A stretch of DNA of 64,000 nucleotides from Ignisphaera sp. (GCA_038735125.1 JAVYNU010000009.1:21016-85015), one strand, 5' to 3'. Positions 17,264-27,713 are shown, counted from the first letter of the stretch. Made by a program: numbers and translations. Notes: generated by a model not told the origin, from the letters alone.

Positions 17264-19078
17264 TTGGATAAATGTGTTGTTGTGGCTTCTATATCTTCTA
17301 GAAAATCTATAGCAATAGCAAAGTCTATAAAAAGTTTACTGAACATCAAAGTTGTCGGTGTTGCTCACAGCATTCACCCTCATCTTTTTTCTGGAATATT
17401 TGATTATAGATATTTATATAAGGTTAGAAGAGAGGGTACTGACTGGCCTTACATAGTAGCCATGGTTGCACATAAACATGGATGCGACGTTGTCGTTCCC
17501 GTGGATTATATCGATTTCGTAGGTTTTTCTAAATATGTGAAAATATTCTATGAGCTTGGGATAACAGTTGCAGCACCACGCTACGAAGATATTGTATTGG
17601 CATCGGATAGGGTTAGAATTGTTGACAAATTGGGCAAAGTTGTTGTGTTTCCAAAGCAGGTATTTGTGGGTAGCAGTCACGATGTTGGGGGTATATATGA
17701 GCTTTCTCCACCTCTCGTAGTAAAAAACCTTGGTGATGCATCTAACCCGTCTTTCCATCTAGATTCTGAATCAGCTGTTTCAGAAGCTGTTAGAAGAATT
17801 CCATGCGTTGTTCAGGAATATGTTGAAGGAATTGGGAGAGGATATTATGCATTAACATTTGAAGGCAAACCCATAATGGAGTTTACTCATCAGAGGATAG
17901 TTGAATATCAGCCGGTTGGTGGTGCAAGTCTATATGCGAGAGGTCCTATAGAGGATCCCCAGCTCTATGCCATTGGGAGAAGGGTTGTAGAGTTATTGAG
18001 ATGGAATGGGGTTCTAATGGTTGAAACAAGATATGTTGATGAGCTGGGGGCACACTATGTAATTGAGGTGAATCCCAAGTTTTGGGGGAGCATAGATTTG
18101 GCTGTGTCGCTCGGATATCATTTTCCAGGGATACTCGTAGCTGCCTATATATACGGCGAGGAGAGTGCAAGGAAACTTGCAAAAAGGTTGAAGGTACACA
18201 GAGGAGAATTTGTATGGGTTTTGGATGGGCTAAGATACCTAGCTAAGATACCATCGACTTGGATATACATGGCTAAAAAAATGACTGCAAACCCCTTGCG
18301 AAGCGACGTCAATCTATTGGAGCCTGCAAAAAACTTGGTGCAGATTTTGAAAGCTTTAGAAAGGTTTCCTAGAGAACGCGATAGTTGGAGGACATATCTG
18401 GGGAGTTCTAGAATTGAGTTAGTTTACTGGCTTAAGAGGTTTACACAATTTTTAGAAAGTAGAAGAAGAGTCGTAATCTTTGATTTGGATGCCACATTAA
18501 CTCAGCTTCCAATAGACTGGAGAAGGGTTAGACAAAAACTTGTGAAGCTTGGGCTAGTCAAAGAGTGGGAGACAATAAATAGGGCTATGGTTAGGCTTTG
18601 GAGTAGCGACAAAAAGGAGTTTGAGACTTTATCCAGCATTATAGAAGAGGTAGAACTTAGTTCCTTAAATAAGTTAAACAAGAAGGATCTCTATGTTCCT
18701 AGGCAGGTTCTGGAGCAACTCAGTAAAGAGGTTACCATATGTATCGCTACTAAACAAAGCGCGAAAGCAGCTAAAGCTATCCTCAATAAACTTGAGATTA
18801 GTGAATTTGTCTATAAGGTGATCAGTAGAGATAGTAATGTGGGGCCAATAAAAATAGCTATGTATTTCAATTGTTTAGAGGGATTCGATGATACAAAAGC
18901 TGTTGTTATAGACGACAATATCGAGTATATTGTTGAAGCTTATAGAAAGGGTTTTGCATCGATGTTAGCATCAGATAATGTGTATAGAATTGCTAGGGCT
19001 TCTAGGTTAGGCATTCCAGCAGCTCCCACAAAAAAGCTTGTGGAGCTTGTTCTATATGCTTTCAAATCTTTGAAGTAA
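17264..19078 (+). CDS. ATP-grasp ligase fused to HAD hydrolase
   Basis: A 604-residue two-domain fusion. Residues 1-~330 are a pre-ATP-grasp plus ATP-grasp module: PLVVKNLGDASNPS is the nucleotide-binding loop, VVQEYVEG the adenine-contacting strand, and YVIEVNPKFWGSIDLA the Mg-binding E-x-N motif. Residues ~405-604 are a HAD domain with motif I FDLDATLTQ (DxDxT), motif III lysine in IATKQSAKAAK and motif IV VVIDDNIEYI. ATP-grasp enzymes join a carboxylate to an amine or thiol through an acyl phosphate; the HAD part may dephosphorylate the substrate or product. TTG start. It faces the deacetylase gene across 40 bp. I know no characterised protein with this pair in archaea. Confidence 0.8.
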   Translation: MDKCVVVASISSRKSIAIAKSIKSLLNIKVVGVAHSIHPHLFSGIFDYRYLYKVRREGTDWPYIVAMVAHKHGCDVVVPVDYIDFVGFSKYVKIFYELGITVAAPRYEDIVLASDRVRIVDKLGKVVVFPKQVFVGSSHDVGGIYELSPPLVVKNLGDASNPSFHLDSESAVSEAVRRIPCVVQEYVEGIGRGYYALTFEGKPIMEFTHQRIVEYQPVGGASLYARGPIEDPQLYAIGRRVVELLRWNGVLMVETRYVDELGAHYVIEVNPKFWGSIDLAVSLGYHFPGILVAAYIYGEESARKLAKRLKVHRGEFVWVLDGLRYLAKIPSTWIYMAKKMTANPLRSDVNLLEPAKNLVQILKALERFPRERDSWRTYLGSSRIELVYWLKRFTQFLESRRRVVIFDLDATLTQLPIDWRRVRQKLVKLGLVKEWETINRAMVRLWSSDKKEFETLSSIIEEVELSSLNKLNKKDLYVPRQVLEQLSKEVTICIATKQSAKAAKAILNKLEISEFVYKVISRDSNVGPIKIAMYFNCLEGFDDTKAVVIDDNIEYIVEAYRKGFASMLASDNVYRIARASRLGIPAAPTKKLVELVLYAFKSLK

Positions 19079-19684
19079 TAACGATTTTACCTTCAAGCTT
19101 CTAATCTTCTCTTCTCTCTCCATTTCATCAAACTTCATCATGAGATATCTTATAGTTGTGATAAGCCTTGGTATCAAAACCTTTTCTAGCATCATAACAA
19201 TTCTTTTTACTCTTGAAATCTCCATAGCCAGCTCGATTAACTCTTTCTCGTATTCGGCAACGGAAACAAGCATCTCTAAAAACTCCTTGCGTTTTACCTG
19301 GATATCTGCAACCTCGATTGGCAATACAGGAGAGTGCATGGGTATAGAAGATAGTTCCATAGATGGCGCCACAACGCCCATAACATTTCTTGTACCCGCC
19401 ACAACCTCTACGGTCTCACTAATAGTGTTTGCTCCCATATTGAGGGTCTCAAGACCGTGTATGGCGACAGCATACGAGTAGCTGTTATAGATTTCATTGA
19501 GCATTTCATGTAGTCTGCGTCTAGATTCATATGCCTTTCTGTAAACTGTGTAGAACTCCTGCATCAGAAAAGTTAGTCTATCTCTCAAAATCCTATGTAT
19601 TCTTCTACTTAGCGCAAGTCTTCTTCTAAGTCTTATGAGTTCTATTTTAGTTGGTCTTGGAAGCCTTATTATTTCACTACTCAA
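19052..19684 (-). CDS. atpD: A-type ATP synthase subunit D
   Basis: Central-stalk subunit that turns inside the A3B3 head and couples it to the membrane rotor. 210 residues, long antiparallel coiled coil at both ends ([24 protein letters not shown] region ~12-35; [36 protein letters not shown] ~142-177) with a short globular middle, as in the family. It is the last gene of the H-I-K-E-C-F-A-B-D operon and its start overlaps the atpB stop by 4 bp. Its 3' end overlaps the convergent ATP-grasp/HAD gene by 27 bp. Confidence 0.93.
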   Translation of the reverse strand: MSSEIIRLPRPTKIELIRLRRRLALSRRIHRILRDRLTFLMQEFYTVYRKAYESRRRLHEMLNEIYNSYSYAVAIHGLETLNMGANTISETVEVVAGTRNVMGVVAPSMELSSIPMHSPVLPIEVADIQVKRKEFLEMLVSVAEYEKELIELAMEISRVKRIVMMLEKVLIPRLITTIRYLMMKFDEMEREEKIRSLKVKSLLLQRFESI

Positions 19685-21096
19685 GTCTTGCCTCCCCTAT
19701 ACTTTGGATGATACTTCTTGATAGTCTCTGGTCTTATTTGCCTAAGTTCATCTTCTGGTAGCATTGAGAGAAGCTCCCATGCGATATCAAGTGTTTTCTC
19801 TATTTCTCTTCTTTCATACTCTCCTTGATTGATAAATCTTCTTTCAAATTCATCAGCAAATTCTAGATATTTCTTATCTCTTTGAGACAGAGATTCAATT
19901 CCAACAATTGTAACAAGTTCTCGCAGGTATGTGCCTTCAGAGTAAGATGTCATTAGCTGTGCAAAAACTTCTCTATGATCCTCTCTAGTTTTGCCGGGCC
20001 CTATACCTTCCTTCATTAATCGAGATAGTGAGAGGAAGATATCGACAGGTGGGTATATACCCTTTCTCCACATGTCTCTAGATAAAACAATTTGTCCTTC
20101 TGTTATATACCCTGTTAAATCGGGAATCGGATGTGTAATATCATCATCAGGCATTGTTAAAATTGGCATTATAGTCATGCTACCCTTTTTACTTGAAACC
20201 CTACCAGCTCTTTCATACATTGTTGCAAGATCTGTATACATATATCCTGGGTACCCCCTTCTACCTGGGACCTCTTCTCTAGCAGCAGAAATTTCTTTCA
20301 AAGCCTCACAATAATTAGTCATATCAGTTAAAATTGTTAGAACATGCATATCATATTTCCATGCAAAGAATTCTGCTGCTGTCAGAGCTGTTCTAGGTAG
20401 TGCTAGCTTTTCAACTGTTGGCGCTGAGGCGGGTGCTATAAAAGCTATTGTCCTGTCTAGTGCACCCATAGCCTTTAACTCATTTAGGAAGTACATAGCC
20501 TCTTCATGTGTAACTCCAACAGCTCCAAATACAACAGCGAATTTCTCACCACTTCCTCTTACAGCAGCTTGTCTAACTATCTGCATAGCTAATCTGTTGT
20601 GAGGTAGACCAGAACCTGAGAATATGGGTAGCTTCTGCCCTCTAACAAGGGTTAGCATACCATCTACTACAGAAACCCCTGTCTCTATAAACTCTGAAGG
20701 TGGGACTCTTATGGCGGGATTCAGAGGCTCTCCATGAATATCTAAATAGTCTTCCGGAATTATTGGAGGCCCTCCATCAATTGGTCTTGCAAGCCCGTCG
20801 AAAATCCTTCCAAGCATATCAGAAGATACAGGAATTTTTAATGTTTCTCCAAGGAATTTCACAACAGTCTTACCTGCTGTGATCCCAAGAGATGAGCCAA
20901 ACACCTGAACTACTGCAACATCCTTGCTAACATCTATCACTTGCCCTAATCTAACATCCCCATCAACATCTATTTCGACAAGTTCCCCATAGCTTATACC
21001 ACCTAACGCCTTTACAAATATTAGTGCACCTCTTGTGCCAAGTATTTGCTTGCTTGCTTTTGAAGTTAGCCTTGGAGTTTCAATAGCCTTTGGCAT
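19681..21096 (-). CDS. atpB: A-type ATP synthase subunit B
   Basis: Non-catalytic nucleotide-binding subunit of the A3B3 hexamer, 471 residues. It keeps the RecA-like fold but its P-loop is replaced by FSGSGLPHN, as expected for B subunits. [32 protein letters not shown] is split across the conserved catalytic-interface region, and the C terminus is the helical DELSEED-like domain. Its start overlaps the atpA stop by 1 bp and its stop overlaps atpD by 4 bp, indicating coupled translation and balanced amounts of A, B and D. Confidence 0.96.
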   Translation of the reverse strand: MPKAIETPRLTSKASKQILGTRGALIFVKALGGISYGELVEIDVDGDVRLGQVIDVSKDVAVVQVFGSSLGITAGKTVVKFLGETLKIPVSSDMLGRIFDGLARPIDGGPPIIPEDYLDIHGEPLNPAIRVPPSEFIETGVSVVDGMLTLVRGQKLPIFSGSGLPHNRLAMQIVRQAAVRGSGEKFAVVFGAVGVTHEEAMYFLNELKAMGALDRTIAFIAPASAPTVEKLALPRTALTAAEFFAWKYDMHVLTILTDMTNYCEALKEISAAREEVPGRRGYPGYMYTDLATMYERAGRVSSKKGSMTIMPILTMPDDDITHPIPDLTGYITEGQIVLSRDMWRKGIYPPVDIFLSLSRLMKEGIGPGKTREDHREVFAQLMTSYSEGTYLRELVTIVGIESLSQRDKKYLEFADEFERRFINQGEYERREIEKTLDIAWELLSMLPEDELRQIRPETIKKYHPKYRGGKT

Positions 21097-22871
21097 TATT
21101 GTTTCGCCACAGTGCCAAATTCCTGGTTTAGTATTTCAAAATATTGTGGAATAACTTTCTTGAGGTCTTCAAGTGAATAGAACTTCATTTGATAAAGCAT
21201 ATACTTACTCTTAAATTCTCTTATTTTAGCAACAGTCAAACCCTTTGCTACAGCCTCTAAAGCTCTTCTATAGAACTCCATTATGGCCTCCATAATTATA
21301 ATTCCTTTTTCGGGAGGTGAATAAGCGTCAAAGGGGTCTAAAGCACTTTGCTGCAAAAAGCCTTCTCTAATTATCCTAGCCACCTCTAATATAAGCTTAT
21401 CTTCCTCTGGAAGTGCTTCAGGCCCTACAAGTCTGACTATATCACTTAATTCAGATTCTCTTTGAAGTATTCTCAATATTGTTGATCTATACTTGCCCCA
21501 TTTGCCATCTGTTACCTTATCCCAATACTCCTTAACAAAGTCTACATACATGCTATAACTTGTAAGCCAGTTAATAGCTGGGAAATGCCTTCTTGTTGCA
21601 AGTCCATAGTCTAATGCGTAAAAGCTTTGGACATATCTTACAGTATTTCTTACTACAGGCTCGCTAAAGTCTCCGCCAGGCGGCGATACAGCTCCAAATA
21701 TGGTTACACTTCCAAATCTCTCAGGTCTTCCAAGTGCTTTAATTCTTCCGGCCCTCTCATAGAATTCTGATAGTCTGCTAGCTAGATACGCCGGGAATCC
21801 TTCTTCACCTGGCATCTCCTCCATTCTACCACTTATCTCTCTCATAGCCTCAGCCCATCTACTAGTAGAATCGGCGACCATTATCACATCATAGCCCATA
21901 TCTCTAAAGTATTCAGCAATTGTAATACCTAGGAAAACACTTGTTTCTCTTGCTGCAACAGGCATATTACTTGTGTTTGCTATGAAGACCGATCTTTCCA
22001 TCATTGGCCTCCCTCTTCTAACGTCAATAAGCTTTAGAAAACTTGTTAAAGCATCTGACATCTCGTTACCTCTTTCACCACATCCAACATATATTGCTAT
22101 ATCAGTATGACTCCATTTTGTTATCTCTTGAAGTATAACAGTTTTCCCTGTTCCAAAACCTCCTGGAACAGCTGCCTTCCCACCTTTTGCAATTGGAAAA
22201 ACATGGTCTATAACCCTAATACCTGTGATCAGAGGCTCTATTGGGGTTAGCTTCTCGGTGTATGGTCTTGGAATTCTAATTGGCCAAACATGATATAACT
22301 TGACATTGTATTCTTGATGACCAGAAGAGACGGTGGCTATAGTATCCTCAACTGCATAGTCACCTTCATCAGCAATCCACTTAAGCTCGCCTTTGACATT
22401 TGGCGGAATCATGATATAGTGCTTTACAAGGGGGGTCTCATCAACATATCCTACTATGTCACCTGGGTAAACCTTGTCACCAACATTGATATTCTTCTCC
22501 CTTACAAAATGCCATCTCTTACTTCTATCGAGTGGGGCAACCTTAGCCCCTCTCCTAATGAATATATCATTAAATAGCTTTGCAATTTCTTTTTCAGGTC
22601 TCTGAAGACCGTCATATATGGATCCTATCAACCCAGGTCCAAGCTCTGCTGACAAAGGCTTACCCGTTGCCTCCACCTTTTCCCCAACAGTAAGACCTGC
22701 TGTCTCCTCATAGACTTGTATATATACCTTCTCTCCCCTAACAGCTATAACCTCTCCAATAAGCCCCTCTTTACCAACATAAACAACTTCATACATCATT
22801 GGACTAGGTATGTCAGTAGCAATAACAAGTGGACCAGCAATTCTATATATTTTACCTGTTCTAATACTCAT
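21096..22871 (-). CDS. atpA: A-type ATP synthase catalytic subunit A
   Basis: Catalytic subunit that makes or hydrolyses ATP, 591 residues. The Walker A loop is GGFGTGKTV (~residue 237), the catalytic glutamate lies in [13 protein letters not shown] (~262), and Walker B is in [18 protein letters not shown]. The A-specific non-homologous insert occupies ~115-190. No intein interrupts the P-loop region. The preceding gene, subunit F, ends 5 bp upstream; subunit B follows with a 1-bp overlap. Confidence 0.97.
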   Translation of the reverse strand: MSIRTGKIYRIAGPLVIATDIPSPMMYEVVYVGKEGLIGEVIAVRGEKVYIQVYEETAGLTVGEKVEATGKPLSAELGPGLIGSIYDGLQRPEKEIAKLFNDIFIRRGAKVAPLDRSKRWHFVREKNINVGDKVYPGDIVGYVDETPLVKHYIMIPPNVKGELKWIADEGDYAVEDTIATVSSGHQEYNVKLYHVWPIRIPRPYTEKLTPIEPLITGIRVIDHVFPIAKGGKAAVPGGFGTGKTVILQEITKWSHTDIAIYVGCGERGNEMSDALTSFLKLIDVRRGRPMMERSVFIANTSNMPVAARETSVFLGITIAEYFRDMGYDVIMVADSTSRWAEAMREISGRMEEMPGEEGFPAYLASRLSEFYERAGRIKALGRPERFGSVTIFGAVSPPGGDFSEPVVRNTVRYVQSFYALDYGLATRRHFPAINWLTSYSMYVDFVKEYWDKVTDGKWGKYRSTILRILQRESELSDIVRLVGPEALPEEDKLILEVARIIREGFLQQSALDPFDAYSPPEKGIIIMEAIMEFYRRALEAVAKGLTVAKIREFKSKYMLYQMKFYSLEDLKKVIPQYFEILNQEFGTVAKQ

Positions 22872-22876
22872 AAAAA

Positions 22877-23233
22877 TTACCCTAAATGAATTTCATAGCC
22901 TATATATTTTCGGATAAGCTCTCCATAAAAAGTTTGTAGTGATGCAGATAAACTTATTTTATCGTCAGGTATAATTACAACTATCGGATATAACCTATAC
23001 AAATTCAAGTCAATGAAACTCTTCCCATCGGGAACCAAACTTTTTTGGATAAGGATGATAGCCACATCGTTCTGCACCAAGAGTTTATCCAGTATACCTT
23101 TGGCATCATTCCAATTCTCTGCTACATAAACATCTTTAATGCCGAGAATCTTCATAAGTGGTTCAAACTCTTTTCTGACTATAGCACAAATCTTTTTGAT
23201 TAAATCTCTTGGCAAACTCATTTGAATACCCAA
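22877..23233 (-). CDS. atpF: A-type ATP synthase subunit F
   Basis: Small central-stalk subunit that binds subunit D and the head. 118 residues; Rossmann-like alternating strands (VYVAENWNDAKGILDKLL, DVAIILIQKSL, YPIVVIIPDD) and a C-terminal helix, as in F subunits. It lies between subunit C (overlapping by 16 bp) and subunit A (5-bp gap), the standard place. Sequence is divergent in the N-terminal 15 residues; ATG at 23221 (residue 5) is an alternative start with less overlap. Confidence 0.85.
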   Translation of the reverse strand: MGIQMSLPRDLIKKICAIVRKEFEPLMKILGIKDVYVAENWNDAKGILDKLLVQNDVAIILIQKSLVPDGKSFIDLNLYRLYPIVVIIPDDKISLSASLQTFYGELIRKYIGYEIHLG

Positions 23234-24087
23234 GAAACTGAAAATACATACTTTAATACGTATACTTCGTAATACCTGTTAATTAGGTATAGTGTTAGCA
23301 AATCTATGACCTGGGGAGATAACGCTAGCAATTCTCTGCATTTGCTATATACATATTGGGCTTCGTATATAGTTGCTTTAGCAGGATGTGATACAATGAT
23401 ATTATAGAGATACTTTGCGGAATTCTCTAATTGATGCTGAACTACACCATCTATATTAGTAGCTGAAATAATTTGCTTGGTGAAACTCTCTATGGAGTTC
23501 GCTGTTGTAAAACCAAGCCTCTCTAAATTAGATATGTATTTCAAATACTTTGAAACAGCCAGGAGACTCACACAACCAAGGGCTCTAGAATAACTCTCTC
23601 TAGGTGTTTTTTGATGTTCTGCCATCTTTAAATCTGTTTTGAGCTGCTTTAGAAATGTTAATAAGAGGCACTCATAGGTCTTTTCTTTTGTACAATACAT
23701 GTAAATATTCATGTCTTTAGGCTCTAAAAATCTTGGTTTCATCTCATTGAAATGTTTAGAGGACATAATCGAAGTATAGATCAAATCAAGTTCATATATC
23801 GTTAGAAATGTCCTAAAGAATTTTGAATAGAGTTCGGGAAGAAGGTTATAAACATAATTCAGCTCATTTTTTATTAACCCAATTAAATTTTCTTCCAGTT
23901 CATGTATAGTCTTTGCTGATGCTAGTTTGAGATAATCCATTCTCGAATTATATCTGGACAGCACCGATGGGAGGTCTATGAACTGATTTTCTAATGCTAT
24001 CTGGATAGCCTCTTCGAGTTTTGGATTTTTATCTAGATGGGTTATCAATAGTGTTTTCAGCCCATACCTACTCATCTTATACGTCAT
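23218..24087 (-). CDS. atpC: A-type ATP synthase subunit C (AC39-like)
   Basis: Funnel-shaped subunit that seats the central stalk on the membrane K ring. 289 residues, shorter than the usual ~350, almost wholly helical with repeated helix bundles (e.g. NELNYVYNLLPELYSKFFRTFLTIYELDLIY). Identity rests on position between E and F, length and helical pattern; sequence signals are weak. It lies 5 bp after subunit E. The C-terminal end YEVYVLKYVF fits the family helix. Divergence and shortness are usual in crenarchaea. Confidence 0.75.
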   Translation of the reverse strand: MTYKMSRYGLKTLLITHLDKNPKLEEAIQIALENQFIDLPSVLSRYNSRMDYLKLASAKTIHELEENLIGLIKNELNYVYNLLPELYSKFFRTFLTIYELDLIYTSIMSSKHFNEMKPRFLEPKDMNIYMYCTKEKTYECLLLTFLKQLKTDLKMAEHQKTPRESYSRALGCVSLLAVSKYLKYISNLERLGFTTANSIESFTKQIISATNIDGVVQHQLENSAKYLYNIIVSHPAKATIYEAQYVYSKCRELLALSPQVIDLLTLYLINRYYEVYVLKYVFSVSWVFK

Positions 24088-24092
24088 TTACA

Positions 24093-24689
24093 TCACAAAC
24101 CAATTTTTGCTAGTTGGGGCATCATATTTCTGAGTACCTTCTTCAATCTTTCCTCATAGCTATTATCAATGATTATTTCCCCATTCATGCACTCTACTAT
24201 CACACCACCAATAATATTTGTTGTATATATACCTTCAATTCTTATATTATAAGATTCTTCAACATATCTTTTAATTGCATCAATGAAGTCTATGTCTTTA
24301 GACGAAACTCTAATTGTAATACTATTTACTTTGCCAACTGAATTTAAAACCTCTTGTATAGACTCATCAATAAGTCTTTTTATTGACTCAAATCTTATGT
24401 TTTGTGGTAGAGAATTTAAAATACTGTTAACATGAATTACAACCTCTCTAATTATAGAATCTTTTGCCTCAGCAAGAATAAGTCTTGCCCTATACTTGGC
24501 TTCTGCTATTCTAGCGTCAGGATTTAGCTTAGCTACTATCTCTTTCTTCTTTTCCTCAATGAGCATCAACTTCTTCTTTTGAGCCTCCTCTATAATATTT
24601 TTCGCTTCTTCTTCAGCTTTCTTTAAAATATGTTCCGCCTCTATCTTGGCTTTCTCTAAAACAGCTCTTTTAAGTTCTTCAACACTCAT
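24093..24689 (-). CDS. atpE: A-type ATP synthase subunit E
   Basis: Peripheral-stalk subunit. 198 residues: an N-terminal right-handed coiled coil rich in Ala/Glu/Lys (EKAKIEAEHILKKAEEEAKN and following, 13-75) and a C-terminal globular domain ending in the family-typical GGVIVECMNGEIIIDNSYEERL region. It pairs with subunit H to form the stator. It lies 6 bp after the proteolipid gene and 5 bp before subunit C. Confidence 0.93.
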   Translation of the reverse strand: MSVEELKRAVLEKAKIEAEHILKKAEEEAKNIIEEAQKKKLMLIEEKKKEIVAKLNPDARIAEAKYRARLILAEAKDSIIREVVIHVNSILNSLPQNIRFESIKRLIDESIQEVLNSVGKVNSITIRVSSKDIDFIDAIKRYVEESYNIRIEGIYTTNIIGGVIVECMNGEIIIDNSYEERLKKVLRNMMPQLAKIGL

Positions 24690-24695
24690 ATACGC

Positions 24696-25178
24696 TTACC
24701 AACTGGTAATAATAGACATAAACATTATGCCAAAAACCATGCCAAGAATGCCAAACAACTCCTCATACGCGGCCAAAATTATTGTGGGGCCAAATATCAC
24801 TCCACGCGTTTTTATCAATTGTGCCGCTCCATCTGCACAAACCTTTCCTTGCGCATATGCTGAATAGAGTTCTACTAAGCCAACGAACATGCTTATGCCA
24901 AATACGGCTGCTGCAATATGAGGTGGTATTGAAGAGTACTTTTTGAGTAGAGATGGTAAGAAAGCGCTATAGCTCATCAGCATATAGATAAAACCGTAGA
25001 CTAGTGTTTGGGTAGCAGGGAGAAAAGCTAGAGCAAATATCCTACCTCTTTGAGCAGGATCCTCACTTATTACTGGAATCCCTGCTGAAATTGCTATGTA
25101 AATTCCTAGTGTAGAGCCCACAGATGCAAGCCCTTCTGCTAGCCCAGGACCTATAAATGCAAGTATATCACTGCTCAT
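24696..25178 (-). CDS. atpK: A-type ATP synthase proteolipid subunit K
   Basis: Membrane rotor ring subunit. 160 residues with four transmembrane helices, i.e. two fused hairpins. The ion-carrying glutamate is in the last helix (AAYEELFGILGMVF). The matching place in the first hairpin reads FLPATQTLVYGFIY, with no acidic residue, so each subunit may carry only one ion site, as in V-type c proteins. The gene is preceded by 98 bp of non-coding sequence after subunit I, the largest gap in the operon, where a separate promoter or processing site could raise K levels. Confidence 0.92.
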   Translation of the reverse strand: MSSDILAFIGPGLAEGLASVGSTLGIYIAISAGIPVISEDPAQRGRIFALAFLPATQTLVYGFIYMLMSYSAFLPSLLKKYSSIPPHIAAAVFGISMFVGLVELYSAYAQGKVCADGAAQLIKTRGVIFGPTIILAAYEELFGILGMVFGIMFMSIITSW

Positions 25179-25276
25179 CTTGATTCAATCCCTCGGTCTA
25201 AAATAAGTGATACTGGATTAAAAGTTTTTGGATCCAGTTGTCCTCTTCAATACCTTAACCTTATTATTTTGTTGGT

Positions 25277-27292
25277 TTAAATCAATTCTTTTGTTGACCC
25301 AAGTTTCACTGGACCCAGCACAACTCTTAGTGGTGCAATTCTTTTTCCGCTTCCTTCATAGAATTTCGTAGCCATTTCATATGTTATCAATCGAAGTGAG
25401 TGTATGTAGGGACCCAAAACAGAGGCGCCAAGTATGAATAAATGCAGTATGAAAGTCATTATAAGTCCCACCACAATCCCTACAGCTATATTTATAGTCG
25501 ATGCGCTCTGAAAAGCTGAGTATATAAATACATTGAAAATTTCTGCTAGTAAAGCTGAGCCAGCACCTATTCCAGCAATTCTAATAAACGACATGTTATC
25601 AGCCAAGATGCCAATAACATCAAAGATCCAGAAAAACATTCCCATAAGACCCGATGTTTTAACCTTGGACAGTATGAATACAGCTAATGTTGCATAAACC
25701 GTGCACTCTATTATATTAGCAGGTATTATCCTACCTAATTTGAATATATCAACATCCATTCCTAGAAACGAGACCTTGTATGTTATAAGCGGCGGCCCAA
25801 ATATTATGAATAAGACCATGCAAACTTCTAGTATTGCCGTCCATAGATCATGTGTTTTTGTAACAGCCTTTGCTATTGCGACTATGTGTGCTATTAATAT
25901 GCTTATATATCCTATTAGCAACGCCAATTTAATTGATGATAGCATATACGTTACCGTAGCTTCAACATTTAAAAGTCTTGGTGGCGGAGATGGGAGGATA
26001 GGAGACAGTACAAGAGATATGTATTGGCCTATAAGCGAGCCTAGAAAGCTTCCAGAGAGGAGTCCGGTTACCATGGCGCTAAAAGCCGTTATATACACTA
26101 TTTTTCTAAGCTTTTGGAGGGTTTCAGGGTTTTGGACAAAATAGGGTAGGACATACTTGGAACCTATTAGCAGACCTATTGCATAGCCTATGTCTGGAAA
26201 CATTAGAGCGAAGTAAATTCCGTAGAAATATGTAAGTAGGGGTGTCGGATCCCATTCCCTAGGCAATGGATAGCCATTCAACTCTGTAAACATTTCAAAG
26301 GGTTTGAACGGCTTCAAATTGTTAAATTCCACAGGGGGCTCGGGAGAATCCTCGAATATTATCTGGGATGGTACTTTGCTCAACTCCTTTAGAAACTCTT
26401 CCTTTCTAGACCTTAAAACCCAGCCGCTAAGCAACACCAGGTACTTCGACTCTAAAGCCGTTTTCAATAACTCAATTTTGCCATATTCGATGTCTACAAG
26501 AGTCTTCAACAAGGCAATATCATATGCGTTACCCTTTATAATTTCGTCAATTCTATTCTCAATGTTTCTTAACTCTGCTTCTACGTTCAACTTCTCTTTA
26601 TAAATAGCCTCAACAATTTTTAGAAGAGGAACATATCCATATACTTTTGAAAACTCTACAATTTTAACATTCCTTTGCTCAACTTCCTTTAGGATGCTCT
26701 CCAGCAGGTTTGAATCAAAAACAATTGTGGCCAAAGCGTTTTGTTCGTCGAAGACAGTCTCTCCCAATACATGTTTCGCTTTCTTCTTCAATAACTCAAT
26801 TTCGTTTTTAGAACCTAGAAACGTTTTTACAGCAATTAGAGCACCATCATAGTCTAGAACACTTATATCAGCGTTGCTATACATACTCGATATTTGGTCA
26901 AGATATTTTCTTATCATATTGAGTTCTCTTAGCTTCTTAACATTCTCAAGCCTCTTCTTATCGAGTTCTCTAAGTATTTCTACCACATTGCCAAGTTTTT
27001 TATATAGACTCTGAAGAGCCTGCTTGGTACTTGTTGGCATCTCCTCAATTTTTATAGTTAATGGCTTTTCTATAAATGAGTTAATTGAGTCAAATAACTT
27101 TTTGCAGTTCTCAACTAAGGTAATGTATTCTTCAATTTCTCTAGCTTTTTCTTTCTCCTCCAACGATATAGGCTCAAAAGCACCTAGCTTCACTACCTTT
27201 TCCAATGTCATATCAGCATAGTCGCGTGGAACAATCACATAGGCTTTTAATGCTATATCAGGGTCGCTGAGAATAGCATATCTTATATTCAT
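25277..27292 (-). CDS. atpI: A-type ATP synthase membrane subunit I (a)
   Basis: Stator subunit that forms the ion half-channels against the K ring. 671 residues: N-terminal cytosolic collar with coiled coils (~80-320), then about eight transmembrane helices (from FYGIYFALMFPDIGYAIGLLIG onward). GAGSALLAEIFN and the Arg-containing helix near the C terminus match the subunit a core, including SLRLITYEMATKFYEG at the end. It is the second gene, 9 bp after subunit H. Confidence 0.95.
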   Translation of the reverse strand: MNIRYAILSDPDIALKAYVIVPRDYADMTLEKVVKLGAFEPISLEEKEKAREIEEYITLVENCKKLFDSINSFIEKPLTIKIEEMPTSTKQALQSLYKKLGNVVEILRELDKKRLENVKKLRELNMIRKYLDQISSMYSNADISVLDYDGALIAVKTFLGSKNEIELLKKKAKHVLGETVFDEQNALATIVFDSNLLESILKEVEQRNVKIVEFSKVYGYVPLLKIVEAIYKEKLNVEAELRNIENRIDEIIKGNAYDIALLKTLVDIEYGKIELLKTALESKYLVLLSGWVLRSRKEEFLKELSKVPSQIIFEDSPEPPVEFNNLKPFKPFEMFTELNGYPLPREWDPTPLLTYFYGIYFALMFPDIGYAIGLLIGSKYVLPYFVQNPETLQKLRKIVYITAFSAMVTGLLSGSFLGSLIGQYISLVLSPILPSPPPRLLNVEATVTYMLSSIKLALLIGYISILIAHIVAIAKAVTKTHDLWTAILEVCMVLFIIFGPPLITYKVSFLGMDVDIFKLGRIIPANIIECTVYATLAVFILSKVKTSGLMGMFFWIFDVIGILADNMSFIRIAGIGAGSALLAEIFNVFIYSAFQSASTINIAVGIVVGLIMTFILHLFILGASVLGPYIHSLRLITYEMATKFYEGSGKRIAPLRVVLGPVKLGSTKELI

Positions 27293-27301
27293 GAACGATA
27301 C

Positions 27302-27631
27302 CTAGCCAATTTCAACTCCTATGACATTTGATACAATATTTTTAACAATCTCATTAATGTTCTTCTTATATGCTCTAGCTATTTCTTCTGCTTTTTTCTT
27401 AGCCTCTTCAACTATATTATGGTACTCCTTATTCACATCCTCCTCTAATTCCCTTGCAAACCTGTTCAAATCATCAATATAGCTTGTATCATTTAAAATC
27501 TCGCTAGCCTTTTTCTTAGCCTCTTCAACTATCTTCGAAGCTCTCTCTTCAGCTTCTCTAATAATTCTCTCAGCCTCAGACTCTATCTCCTTCATAATAC
27601 TGCTTGCACTACCCAAAGAAAAAAACACCAT
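27302..27631 (-). CDS. atpH: A-type ATP synthase subunit H (peripheral stalk)
   Basis: Stator coiled-coil partner of subunit E, about 109 residues from the ATG at 27631. It is almost one continuous helix with repeated EEAKKKA units (two stretches near residues 45 and 85). The upstream extension to 27688 is rejected because a TATA box lies within it, at ~27661-27670 on the minus strand, placing transcription start close to 27631. An ATG at 27595 (MKEIES) is also possible. First gene of the nine-gene operon. Confidence 0.85.
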   Translation of the reverse strand: MVFFSLGSASSIMKEIESEAERIIREAEERASKIVEEAKKKASEILNDTSYIDDLNRFARELEEDVNKEYHNIVEEAKKKAEEIARAYKKNINEIVKNIVSNVIGVEIG

Positions 27632-27658
27632 TCTAAGCTGTAATAGTAATTCGAGGGC

Positions 27659-27670
27659 GGATATAAAAAC
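27659..27670 (-). promoter_or_regulatory. TATA box of the ATP synthase operon
   Basis: Minus-strand GTTTTTATATCC, about 30 bp before the atpH ATG, giving a leaderless or very short-leader transcript. It lies back to back with the promoter of the plus-strand nucleotidyltransferase gene. Confidence 0.55.
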
Positions 27671-27713
27671 TTTGAATAAAAGCTTCAATATAGTGTTTTG
27701 GGATAATCAAAAA

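Noticed and set aside
25701..26144. 147-codon open frame antisense to ATP synthase subunit I
   Set aside because: Shadow of a strongly conserved gene; hydrophobic composition mirrors the complement of membrane-helix codons.
27632..27688. N-terminal extension of ATP synthase subunit H
   Set aside because: The extension overlaps the operon TATA box, and it is hydrophobic and unlike H subunits; the start at 27631 is preferred.
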